Shown piece by piece: positions 17,871 to 26,032 of a stretch of DNA of 64,000 nucleotides. Where the stretch lies: NCBI GenBank assembly GCA_947502645.1, contig CANNAD010000001.1, positions 1,178,001 to 1,242,000 of the forward strand, given 5' to 3'. Within the stretch, counting starts at the first letter, position 1, and every line of letters begins with the position of its first letter. This stretch comes from an uncultured Micrococcaceae bacterium (GTDB lineage Bacteria; Actinomycetota; Actinomycetes; Actinomycetales; Micrococcaceae). The translations under genes and the position numbers were made by a program. Under the pieces are notes generated by a model, which was given only the letters and a program-made list of their open reading frames with translations, searched no databases and had not been told where the DNA came from.

Positions 17871-18557
17871 ATGAGCAAGACCGAGCCCATCCTCGCAACC
17901 CGGGGTCTCGTTGCGGGGTATGGCACGAGCGCGATCTGTGGGCCACTCGACGTCGAACTGCGCGCGGGTGAGGTTCTCGGTGTTGTCGGCTTCAACGCGT
18001 CGGGCAAGTCGACGATGGTCCGAACGATGATCGGAGCCCAGGCGGCGCTCGACGGCGAAGCTCTGGTCAATGACTTGCCGCCGGATGACAGGAGTGCCAG
18101 GTACCTGCGCTTCGTTTCCGCGGTACTCGACGGTGACGCGTTTTTCCCGTCACTCTCCGTCGAGGAGCATCTGTCCCTGGTGGCGAACGGTCATGGCGTC
18201 CAGAACGCGCAGACCGCCGTCGAACGCGAACTGGAGTACTTCGACCTGATCCGCGCACGGGAATCCCTGCCGGACTCCCTGTCCTCCGGGCAGCGACGCC
18301 GCCTGATTCTGGCCGCTGCGCTCATCCGCCCGTCGTCGCTCCTTGTCCTGGATGAACCCGAGCAGCGACTCGACCCCGTCATGCGGAAACGCCTGAGCCG
18401 CCGTTTGTGCTCTACGGCTGCGGCAGGGACAGCGATAGTGCTGGTGACGCACGACGGCGCCCTCCTGCAGCAGGTGGCGGACCGATGCCTGCTGATAGCT
18501 GAACCCATTGTTGAGATAACGCCGTCGGAGGGCGCGGCGGCCATAACTACGGCGTGA
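17871..18557 (+). CDS. ABC transporter ATP-binding protein
   Basis: This 228-residue ABC ATPase has Walker A GFNASGKST (about 44-52), the signature LSSGQRRRL (about 138), Walker B LLVLDEPEQRLDP (about 158) and the switch His in VLVTHDGA. The ATG at 17871 (MSKTEPILATRGLVAGYG) is preferred; the track's start at 17787 would read through the palindrome and the G tract. The stop overlaps the GTG start of the next gene (GTGA), so it pairs with the multi-span protein downstream as a probable exporter. The substrate is unknown. Confidence 0.88.
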   Translation: MSKTEPILATRGLVAGYGTSAICGPLDVELRAGEVLGVVGFNASGKSTMVRTMIGAQAALDGEALVNDLPPDDRSARYLRFVSAVLDGDAFFPSLSVEEHLSLVANGHGVQNAQTAVERELEYFDLIRARESLPDSLSSGQRRRLILAAALIRPSSLLVLDEPEQRLDPVMRKRLSRRLCSTAAAGTAIVLVTHDGALLQQVADRCLLIAEPIVEITPSEGAAAITTA

Positions 18558-20224
18558 CCGGGTTGGACGTGTGGCGGCGACGTTCTGGGCAGTCCCGGGG
18601 TGAGCGGACGACGGCGGCCCCTCTGTCCGAGGGCGCCGAGGACTTTGACCCGTGGGCCCGCACCCGGTCCGTTTCCAGGGTTCGTGAACGAAGCCAGTTT
18701 TGGTCCAGGGCAGGCGACATCTACATGCTGGCTCTGGGTGCGCTGTTCAGCGTGCTGCTGGCGATGGGGATTTTCAGGGCGTTCGCGAACGAGTTTCGGT
18801 CGGACCTCGGCGGCGCAGGGATTGTAGGGGCCGTCCATGGGGTTGTCCCCGTGGAGGTAGCGCTCTCCGCCGCCCTTGCAGCGGTGCTCGTGGCGGGTCT
18901 GCAGCTCACGGCGAAGTTCGGTCCCATCGCCGTGGATGCCGCGCAGGGCCTCTGGTGGTTGTCCCTCCCGGTGCCGCGCAATCCGCTTCTGGTGCGGGTC
19001 CTGCGCGGGCGTCTGGCCTGGATCATGGTGGCGGGGGCGCTCTTGTTTGTCCCCATAGGTGCGATCAACGGTTCCGCTGCCGGGCTGGTTCTTGGCTGCG
19101 TGGCAACTGGCTTGCTGCTGGTCGATGTCATGCTCATCGCCGCAGCGTTTCAGGTCGTGGGGAAGTCGGGTGTGCTCCGGCGCATTCTTCCCGCGGGCCT
19201 TGCGATGGTTGGAGTGCTGTTCGCTATTGAGGTGTTGCTCAGGTTCATGGGCAGCCAGAGAGGCCTCACCCTGATCTGGAATGTGTTGCCGTCCCAATGG
19301 CCGCTGCTGGCGCTCCACGGGAATATGGCTGTCGTCGTCGTACTTGCTGTTACGGCTGTGGCCGGGTACTGGCTGCTCCGAAACCGGCTGGAATGTATCG
19401 CGACGGGCGACCTCATCAGCAGCGGTGCGGTCAGCGGGCACGCAGGCGCCGCGCTGTTTTTCCTCAATACCGGCGAACTCGCCGCAGCACTTGGTTCAGG
19501 TCGTGGCCCCGGATCGAGGAGCCGTTCCCGCGGCGCACAGATGCTGCCTGTCTGGTTACAACGCGGCCCGGTCACCTCCCTGGCGCGCGCTGAGGCGCTG
19601 GTTACCATCCGGAATAGTGGAGTGTTGGGCCGTATGATTGCCGGGCTGGGCGTCCCGGTTGCCGTCGCATTTACTGCAGGAGGTAACGCACCGATTGTGC
19701 TGCTCACCGCCGTCGTGCTGGGCGCGTGTCTTGCCGGAAACGCTGCGGGAGTTGCTGCGCGGGAGGCGGTTCGGATGCCGTCCGCAGGATTTCCGGTGCC
19801 GCTGGGCCGAAAGGCCAGGCGAAGAGCCCATTCGCTGGTGCCGATGCTGCTGCTGGTGCCGTGGGGCTGCGCGCTCGGACTGATTCTCTGGTTGCTCGGT
19901 GGTCCTGGTCTGGAGCTGCTGGTTCTTGGGGCCCTGGCCGGCGTCGCACTTGCGGCGGGCGCGGTTCGGCGGGCGTTCCAGCCGGCAGTGGACTGGGAGT
20001 CGACGATGATGCTCGCGACACTCGGCCGAGCTTCCACCCCGATGATCGGCAACACTATCCACGGCTACGACGTGATGGTGCTCGGGCTGGTACCGCTCGG
20101 CGTGAGTTTGTTCATGACCACCATTCCGACGGCGGCACTCGTGGTCGCGGCCGTCGTCGCCGTCGTGTGCTGGCTGGTGGGGACCACACCGGCAACAGAG
20201 CCGAAACACCTTCAATCGGGCTGA
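18554..20224 (+). CDS. Large multi-span membrane protein, ABC permease partner (DUF6297-like)
   Basis: This 556-residue protein has about 12 predicted membrane segments, beginning GDIYMLALGALFSVLLAMGIF (about 55-75). The N-terminal ~50 residues are charged and cytoplasmic. It overlaps the ABC ATPase gene by 4 bp (GTG start), which makes it the likely permease. Size and layout resemble the actinobacterial DUF6297 family, a recollection I cannot verify here. No solute-binding protein is nearby, so export is more likely than import. The gene is followed by palindrome copy 3. Confidence 0.7.
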   Translation: MTGLDVWRRRSGQSRGERTTAAPLSEGAEDFDPWARTRSVSRVRERSQFWSRAGDIYMLALGALFSVLLAMGIFRAFANEFRSDLGGAGIVGAVHGVVPVEVALSAALAAVLVAGLQLTAKFGPIAVDAAQGLWWLSLPVPRNPLLVRVLRGRLAWIMVAGALLFVPIGAINGSAAGLVLGCVATGLLLVDVMLIAAAFQVVGKSGVLRRILPAGLAMVGVLFAIEVLLRFMGSQRGLTLIWNVLPSQWPLLALHGNMAVVVVLAVTAVAGYWLLRNRLECIATGDLISSGAVSGHAGAALFFLNTGELAAALGSGRGPGSRSRSRGAQMLPVWLQRGPVTSLARAEALVTIRNSGVLGRMIAGLGVPVAVAFTAGGNAPIVLLTAVVLGACLAGNAAGVAAREAVRMPSAGFPVPLGRKARRRAHSLVPMLLLVPWGCALGLILWLLGGPGLELLVLGALAGVALAAGAVRRAFQPAVDWESTMMLATLGRASTPMIGNTIHGYDVMVLGLVPLGVSLFMTTIPTAALVVAAVVAVVCWLVGTTPATEPKHLQSG

Positions 20225-20243
20225 CCTTTCCGCATGGCCCTGA

Positions 20244-20313
20244 GCAAACCCGAGCGAAAGTGTCCGTTCCGAGGGATATATCCGTCTAATCGGCTACTTT
20301 GGCTCGGGTTTGC
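20244..20313. repeat. 70-bp palindromic intergenic repeat, copy 3 (best conserved)
   Basis: The arms begin GCAAACCCGAGCGAAAGT and end ACTTTGGCTCGGGTTTGC around GATATATC. The outer 11 bp pair perfectly. It lies between the convergent DUF6297-like gene and tgt. Confidence 0.88.
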
Positions 20314-20350
20314 GGGAAGTGGGAGGCGGGGCGCGCGACGGCGGTGGAGG

Positions 20351-21625
20351 CTACCGCGCAGCGTAGTAGCGGCCCAGCACGTCGGCCTTGAGGTCATAGA
20401 ACGTGCCGTCCTCGATCGCGTGTCGGGCATCGTCCACGAGTTTCACGATGAAGCGTTCGTTGTGGATGGAGACCAGAGTGGACGCAACCATTTCCTTGGC
20501 GCGGAACAGGTGGTGGATGTAAGCGCGGCTGTAGTTGGCGCACGCGTAGCAGTCGCAGCCGTCGACGAGCGGCCCGAAGTCTCGTTTGAACCGGGCGTTG
20601 GAGAGGTTGCGGCGGCCGTCCGGTGTGTAGAACGCAGAGGTCCGGGCAACGCGGGTGGGGGAGACGCAGTCGAAGGTGTCCGCCCCGTTCTCGATGGCGG
20701 TGAAGAGGTCGTCCGGCTCGGAGATGCCCAGCAGGTGGCGTGGTTTGTCGAAGGGCAGTTCCTCGGCGCACCAGCGGACAATCGTGCCGAGATTCTCTTT
20801 CTCCAGCGCACCGCCGATCCCGAATCCGTCGAAGTCCATAGCACCCAGATCGCGGCACGCCTTGCGCCGCAGGTCCTCATACTGTGCACCCTGAATGACA
20901 CCGAACAGCGCCTGGTACGGTCGGTGCGAACGCGCATCCGTCAGCCGTTCATGCTCAAGAACGCACCGTTCCGCCCACAGGCGGGTTCGTTCGAGCGAGC
21001 TTTCCTGATAGCCGCGGGAGTTCATGAGAGTGGTTAGCTCGTCGAAAGCAAACATGATGTCAGCGCCGAGCTGGTGCTGGATCTGCATCGAAATTTCGGG
21101 TGTGAACCGGTGCCGGTCACCGTTGAGGTGGCTCTTGAACCACACGCCGTCGTCGTCCACGTGTGCCAGCCGTTCCTTGCCGGCGGCGACGTCGTCGTCC
21201 GCACCACCGGACGTCACGGCGTCCATGTTGATGACCTTCTTGAAGCCCGCACCGAGGCTCATGACCTGAAAACCACCCGAATCCGTGAACGTTGGTCCGT
21301 CCCAATTCATGAACTTCCCCAAACCGCCAGCCTCATCGAGGATGTCCGCGCCCGGCTGCAGGTACAGGTGGTAGGCATTCGCGAGCAGGGCCTGCGCGCC
21401 GAGTTCCTTCATGGATTCCGGGAGCACCGCCTTGACTGTGGCTTTGGTTCCGACGGCGATGAACGCTGGCGTCTGGATGTCGCCATGCGGTGTGGTGATG
21501 GTACCGGTCCGGCCCTGGGAAACGCCGTCGGGCTGCGGCGCGGAGTCCTGAAGACGTGTTTCCGGGGTGAATGAGAACGAGGATTTCTGCGATTGCGGGT
21601 GCACCCATCCATTTTGCCAGCACAT
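20351..21625 (-). CDS. tgt: tRNA-guanine(34) transglycosylase
   Basis: This enzyme exchanges guanine-34 in GUN-anticodon tRNAs for a queuosine precursor. It has about 424 residues. TPAFIAVGTKATVKAV, ANAYHLYLQPG, TFTDSGGFQVMSL and MFAFDELTTL carry the TIM-barrel active-site Asp residues. GIGGALEKE and the C-terminal zinc site CDCYACANYSRAYIHHL are also present. The ATG at 21625 is taken from the track; a GTG seven codons later is an alternative. With yhhQ in the same window it indicates precursor import followed by tRNA insertion. Confidence 0.94.
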   Translation of the reverse strand: MCWQNGWVHPQSQKSSFSFTPETRLQDSAPQPDGVSQGRTGTITTPHGDIQTPAFIAVGTKATVKAVLPESMKELGAQALLANAYHLYLQPGADILDEAGGLGKFMNWDGPTFTDSGGFQVMSLGAGFKKVINMDAVTSGGADDDVAAGKERLAHVDDDGVWFKSHLNGDRHRFTPEISMQIQHQLGADIMFAFDELTTLMNSRGYQESSLERTRLWAERCVLEHERLTDARSHRPYQALFGVIQGAQYEDLRRKACRDLGAMDFDGFGIGGALEKENLGTIVRWCAEELPFDKPRHLLGISEPDDLFTAIENGADTFDCVSPTRVARTSAFYTPDGRRNLSNARFKRDFGPLVDGCDCYACANYSRAYIHHLFRAKEMVASTLVSIHNERFIVKLVDDARHAIEDGTFYDLKADVLGRYYAAR

Positions 21626-21685
21626 TGTGCCGAAGCTGACCGTGACGCCGACAGCCGAGGAAACGTGGCCGCGTGGAGGGGCGGG

Positions 21686-22417
21686 TCAGTCCAGTGTCGA
21701 CGTCACAATGGGGTCCGATTCCGGGTAGTGACTCCCGCGGAACTCGTCCCACCGTTCCCACACCTCGTGCAACTGCTTTGCGCCGAGGTCGTAGGTGGAG
21801 GCAACCGCCATGGATTCGCCGCCGGGCAGGTCTCCGAGGATGAGGAGCCCATCTCCGTGCTCAGCGTAGGAGTGTACGGTCAGCCCGAGCTGGTGTGGGC
21901 TGCGGAACCACACTCTGCCTGTGATGTCGACGCCGGTGGGCAGGCTGGCGGAGTATTCGTCGCCGGGTGAGGGAACGTCGTCGAGCCCGAGTGTCGAGAT
22001 GATGGACTGGCCGTCCTTCGGTGGGGCGGAGAAGTACAGGGTCCGCCGGTTGGTGTTGGGGTGCCGCTCCAGTGCGAAGCGTAGCTGCTGCAGGAACGTG
22101 ATCCACCCTTCTGTGACGACAGCGTCATCATCAGCGCGCTCCACCGTGACGCGGGTTCCACCGTCCCCGGGCTCGAGCCGGAAGGTGTCGCCGCCCTTGA
22201 CGGTCAGAGCCCGGTGATCCGGGTCCTCGGTGACGTCGGTGAAGTAGATTTCCTCGATCTCATCCTTCAGCGAGTCGGCGTCCCAGCCGTGCCATTGCAG
22301 CAGTTTCGCCGGTTCGCGGAGCATGATCCACACCTGTCGGGCGTCCGCGTTGATGAGCACGCTGAGCGCTTCCATCGCATTCGAGGGCGCTTCCTGAGGA
22401 GCTGATGAGTCCGTCAT
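21686..22417 (-). CDS. SRPBCC/START-like domain protein
   Basis: This is a 243-residue soluble protein with an SRPBCC-type fold. The N-terminal ISVLINADARQVWIMLREPAKLLQWHGWD-like stretch (about 18-46) and RLEPGDGGTRVTVER followed by a long helix (TFLQQLRFALERH) match polyketide cyclase/AHSA1-type proteins. The C-terminal ~110 residues look like a second, less typical region. It may bind a hydrophobic ligand. No operon partner is evident. Confidence 0.7.
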   Translation of the reverse strand: MTDSSAPQEAPSNAMEALSVLINADARQVWIMLREPAKLLQWHGWDADSLKDEIEEIYFTDVTEDPDHRALTVKGGDTFRLEPGDGGTRVTVERADDDAVVTEGWITFLQQLRFALERHPNTNRRTLYFSAPPKDGQSIISTLGLDDVPSPGDEYSASLPTGVDITGRVWFRSPHQLGLTVHSYAEHGDGLLILGDLPGGESMAVASTYDLGAKQLHEVWERWDEFRGSHYPESDPIVTSTLD

Positions 22418-22426
22418 GGCTCGACT

Positions 22427-23299
22427 CTACTCCCGCGGTGAGGCACCGGCCAGACCCCTGATGGCGATGAGTTCGTTGTTGATCTGCCGGTCGAGTTCCT
22501 GGGCGCTGAGGGTCTCGGAACCGCCGTGTGTCCACAGGTACAGCAAGGTGTTCAGGCGCAGCTGCCGCCACTCCTTCTCACTGGCGTCGTCGGCGGTTTC
22601 GGATGCCTTGAGGATTTCGCGGTCGTACAGGTGCGGCTCGTTCATCTGGCGTTGCCGGACGGTTGCCGCCATCTTTGCCCGGAGGGGGTCCGTTTCGGCG
22701 TCGTCCACTGATCGCAGGCGGGCTGCAAGTTCTTCGGAGGTGGTGGTGTCTCCGTTTTCTGCGGTGATGTACGCGGCGATGGCGAGGCAGCTTTCAATCC
22801 ACTTCCATCGACCAAAGTTGCCGTCGAATTCCTGCTGGGTGACCAACTCGGTGACTTTGAGTGCGTTGTCTGTGTCGACGAGGTCAACAAACAACAGCTG
22901 AGCCAGGTCGCGGACGTCCTGCAGGTTGCTGCCGGATTTGATGTTCAGTCCCTTGCCGAGGCGTGCGGCCAGTTCCTGGACCAGCGGGCTTTCGGGGTGA
23001 ACGGCGGCGGCGTGGGCGACGACGGCTTCCGGCGTTCCGTCCTCGGCCGGGATAACGTCGATGGGGCCGGTCTGCTGGTCATCGGAAGCGATGACGGAAA
23101 CGGTCGACGACGCCGCCATCCTGACGCTGGAGCCGTCGTCGAGCGTGGCCACAAGGAGAGCTGCAACGCCGTAGTCGTCGCGTTCGACGCTGAGTTCGCG
23201 AACCTCTTGGGCGGTGCCGCCCGGGGTGATCAGCTGGTGTCCGGTTGCGACGGCGTCGGCCCGAATTATTCGAGTCTCCTGAGGGGTCTCGGCCATCAT
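22427..23299 (-). CDS. Conserved hypothetical protein (290 aa)
   Basis: I do not recognise this family. The product is acidic and soluble. An N-terminal half contains short beta-like segments (TPGGTAQEVRELSVERDDYG and MAASSTVSVIASDD). A helical C-terminal half has a LARLRSVDDAETDPLRAKM region. There is no signal peptide or membrane segment. The start at 23299 (MMAETPQETR) lies 2 bp after the DUF4916 stop and behind AGGTGA, so the two genes are coupled. The track's start at 23443 is not supported. Confidence 0.75.
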   Translation of the reverse strand: MMAETPQETRIIRADAVATGHQLITPGGTAQEVRELSVERDDYGVAALLVATLDDGSSVRMAASSTVSVIASDDQQTGPIDVIPAEDGTPEAVVAHAAAVHPESPLVQELAARLGKGLNIKSGSNLQDVRDLAQLLFVDLVDTDNALKVTELVTQQEFDGNFGRWKWIESCLAIAAYITAENGDTTTSEELAARLRSVDDAETDPLRAKMAATVRQRQMNEPHLYDREILKASETADDASEKEWRQLRLNTLLYLWTHGGSETLSAQELDRQINNELIAIRGLAGASPRE

Positions 23300-23301
23300 G
23301 C

Positions 23302-23841
23302 TCACCTGCCCCAGCAGACGTGCGCCATGGCCTGGCGAAGCAGGTCGCCGCGTCCGCCGGTGAATTCGTTGAGCAGCCCGGGGCTCAGGGCTTCCTGCGG
23401 TGTGACCCAGGTGAGTTCGAGTGCGTCCTGACGCGGTTCGCATTCGCCGGTGACGGGAATGATGTAGGCCAGCGCGACGGCGTGCTGGCGGTCATCGGTC
23501 AGGCCGGTCTCCGAGGGCGCGGGGAAGTATTCGGCCACCGTGAAAGGTACGGGGCTTGCGGGGAGCTGGGGCATGGCGAAGGGCCCGAGATCCTTCTCCA
23601 GATGCCGGACGAGGGCTGCCCGGATGGTCTCCCGGTACATGACGCGCCCGCTGACGAAGGTGCGGATCATTTCCGCCTGGTCGTTGGCCTGCAACAGCAG
23701 CCCAACCTCTGTCACGTATCCCAGACCGTCCAACCGGACCGGGATGGCTTCGACGTAGACCATGGGCAGGTGTCCGCGGGCCTCGGCGAGGTCCTCTTCT
23801 GAAAGCCATCCGGGATTGGGGTCAGGAGTGCGAACGTTCAT
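23302..23841 (-). CDS. DUF4916 / NUDIX-like family protein
   Basis: This 179-residue protein belongs to the actinobacterial DUF4916 family, which has a NUDIX-like fold. WLSEEDLAEARGHLPMVYVEAIPVR near the N-terminus and RTFVSGRVMYRETIRAALVRHLEKDLG (about 65-91) are family features. The canonical NUDIX box GX5EX7REUXEEXGU is not intact, so hydrolase activity is uncertain. The ATG at 23841 is preferred over the TTG at 23847. It is the first gene of a coupled pair with the hypothetical gene downstream. Confidence 0.8.
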   Translation of the reverse strand: MNVRTPDPNPGWLSEEDLAEARGHLPMVYVEAIPVRLDGLGYVTEVGLLLQANDQAEMIRTFVSGRVMYRETIRAALVRHLEKDLGPFAMPQLPASPVPFTVAEYFPAPSETGLTDDRQHAVALAYIIPVTGECEPRQDALELTWVTPQEALSPGLLNEFTGGRGDLLRQAMAHVCWGR

Positions 23842-23962
23842 AATCAAGTTCTACCCCAAAAGGTTGTGGAGAGTCATGCCCGACTCACTACGCGGGGAAC
23901 GCCACGCCTTCACCGACGACGCGCAGGTGCAGCCGGGTTCCCGGGCGTGCGTCCAACTGGAA

Positions 23963-25109
23963 TTACCCGTCCAGCGTCGCGGCTGCCTCTAGTGTCATCC
24001 AGGCCTGCAGCTGCGTGGAGAGCTCGACGGCGGCTTCCGGAGGATAAGCCTCACCAGCCAGTTTTCGCGGGTCCCACGAAAAGATGGTGACGGTCCGACG
24101 TCGGCCCGTGACGCCCCTGCGGATGTTGCGTTCGCGACGTCTCTCCCAGAAGGCGTCGCCCGTTTCGCGGACCATGCGCGCCGCTGCCGTCCTCACCGTA
24201 TCCGGCAACCGTTCATCGTTCGCCGCCAGCGCCAGATACCGCACGAGGATCCCCGGTGAAGAGCCCGCCGTCGCCGTGGCCATGGGTCAGGAGAACGCCG
24301 TCAACGGACAGGTGCTGCTCCACCGCGAGCACCAGTTCCGCAGCCCGCTCCAGATTCGCCTCACCGCCAAGTTCCAGCAACGCACCCAGAACCGGCCCCT
24401 GATTGTAGGAGTAGACCGCACGAACCAGCACCGGCTCGCCGTCGCGGATCTTCAGCCCATCCAGGTACAGGCCGCGCTCGCCGTCGAGCAGCGAATCGTT
24501 GAGCCAGTCCACGAGTTCCTGCCCACGCTCCGGCTGCCCCTGCCGGGCAAAAAACAAGGCTGCAGGCGCCGTCGCCGGCGTGTTCTTGAAATCGCGTTTC
24601 GTGCTCCAGAAAACCCCGCCGCCCAGCTGCGCTGTATGCGCCGATTCCAGTGCCCGCCGCAGAGCATTGACGGCCTGCTGATTGCGCTGCCGGCCACCGC
24701 GATGGGCGGCGTTCGCCAGGTGATCGAGCCGACCGGCAGCGAGCGCCAGCCACGCCATGTCGTCGTAGAACCAGTTCGTGTACCGCAGAAAGTTGCGGAG
24801 ACGGATGGTGGTCATCAGCCGTGAAGCGAGCGCCCCCGCACTGGGCCTGCGGTCGCCGTCGAACCTGATTCCCGATTCCAGTTCACGCTGGCCGGCATCC
24901 ACCAACGCGTCCACGTAGTGGGCCTGCCACCAGTAGTGCCATTCGGCCACGGATTCACGCCGGGTGGAAGGGTGTTTGACCGCTCCGATGTGCGTGCGCG
25001 GCAGACCGAGGAACCTGCGGCCGAAGTGGTCCACAACAGACTGTGCTGCAATGTCAGCCCGGATAACGAGCTCAGACTGGGACCCGCCGGGCGACTGAGA
25101 ATTGAGCAT
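23963..25109 (-). pseudogene. Glycoside hydrolase family 76-type protein, frameshifted
   Basis: Two track ORFs, 24213-25109 and 23963-24283, are halves of one protein. The first ends in frame at LLTHGHGDGGLFTG and then goes out of frame. The second frame continues ILVRYLALAANDERLPDTVR, with the C-terminal FSWDPRKLAGEAYPPEAAVELSTQLQAW. The join lies at a GGGG run (24251-24254), so one extra G explains the break. Family features are WHYWWQAHYVDALVDAG, the acidic pair in NWFYDDMAWLAL (about 133), and YSYNQGPVLGALLELG. Intact homologues act on alpha-mannan. No signal peptide is seen. It is either a real null allele or a sequencing error. Confidence 0.8.
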
Positions 25110-25240
25110 GTCATCACCCTATCCGTGGGGCAGTAGAGTCGGGACTGAGCAGTCTGCGCAAGTTTGCGCTCGGCGAGTGCTTCGTGGCCGCCGTCACAGT
25201 ACGCTCAACAAGGATCTTCGAACCCTACGAGGAGGAACAC

Positions 25241-26014
25241 ATGGACATCTCAGGCAGCGTGGCACTCATCACCGGCGGCGCCTCCGGACTCGGTGCGGCA
25301 ACGGCACGGCGCCTGTACGACGCCGGAGCCTCCGTAGTGCTGGTGGACCTCCCGCAGTCCAAGGGCGACGATTTCGCCAAGGAATTGGGCGAGCGCGCCC
25401 GCTTTGTACCCGCCGACGTCACCAACGAGGCCGAGGTCAGCGAAGCCGTCCGTGTAGCCAGCGAGCTCGGGTCATTGCGCATCGTGGTCAACTGCGCCGG
25501 AGTGGCCACACCAGGCAAGGTACTGGGTCGCGACGGCGTCCTTCCCTTGGAACAGTTCAACAAGGTCATCCAGATCAACCTGGTGGGCACCTTCAACGTC
25601 ATCCGCCTCGCCGCCGAAGCCATGGCAGCTACCGAGCCCGTTGAGGTCAACGGCACCCAGGAACGTGGCGTCATCATCAACACTGCCTCTGTGGCAGCGT
25701 TTGACGGACAGATTGGCCAGCCCGCCTACGCCGCCTCCAAGGGCGCAGTCGCGGCCATGACGCTACCCTTGGCCCGCGAGTTCGCGCGCTCGCAGATCCG
25801 TGTTGTCACGGTGGCTCCGGGAATCTTCGAGACGCCGATGATGGCGGGGCTCCCGCAGGAAGCCCAGGATTCTCTGGGCAAGCAGGTTCCGCATCCTTCC
25901 CGTCTCGGCAAGCCGGGGGAATACGCGCAGCTGGCCCAGCACATCATCGAAAACCAGATGCTCAACGGCGAGACCATTCGTCTTGACGGAGCAATTCGCA
26001 TGGCCCCGAAATAA
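25241..26014 (+). CDS. SDR-family 3-hydroxyacyl-CoA dehydrogenase (type II HADH-like)
   Basis: This 257-residue short-chain dehydrogenase resembles HSD17B10-type 3-hydroxyacyl-CoA dehydrogenases, which oxidise 2-methyl-3-hydroxybutyryl-CoA and similar substrates with [17 protein letters not shown] (about 12-25) binds the cofactor, VDLP gives the NAD-preferring acidic residue, [10 protein letters not shown] follows, and the active site is [29 protein letters not shown] lies upstream of the ATG at 25241. It ends 18 bp before the acyl-CoA dehydrogenase gene, so both probably serve fatty acid or isoleucine breakdown. Confidence 0.9.
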   Translation: MDISGSVALITGGASGLGAATARRLYDAGASVVLVDLPQSKGDDFAKELGERARFVPADVTNEAEVSEAVRVASELGSLRIVVNCAGVATPGKVLGRDGVLPLEQFNKVIQINLVGTFNVIRLAAEAMAATEPVEVNGTQERGVIINTASVAAFDGQIGQPAYAASKGAVAAMTLPLAREFARSQIRVVTVAPGIFETPMMAGLPQEAQDSLGKQVPHPSRLGKPGEYAQLAQHIIENQMLNGETIRLDGAIRMAPK

Positions 26015-26032
26015 GCGGAGCCATTTTCTTCC

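Noticed and set aside
18191-19441. 416-residue minus-strand ORF
   Set aside because: Shadow of the ABC ATPase and its permease partner; composition is dominated by His, Gln and Arg as expected from an antisense frame.
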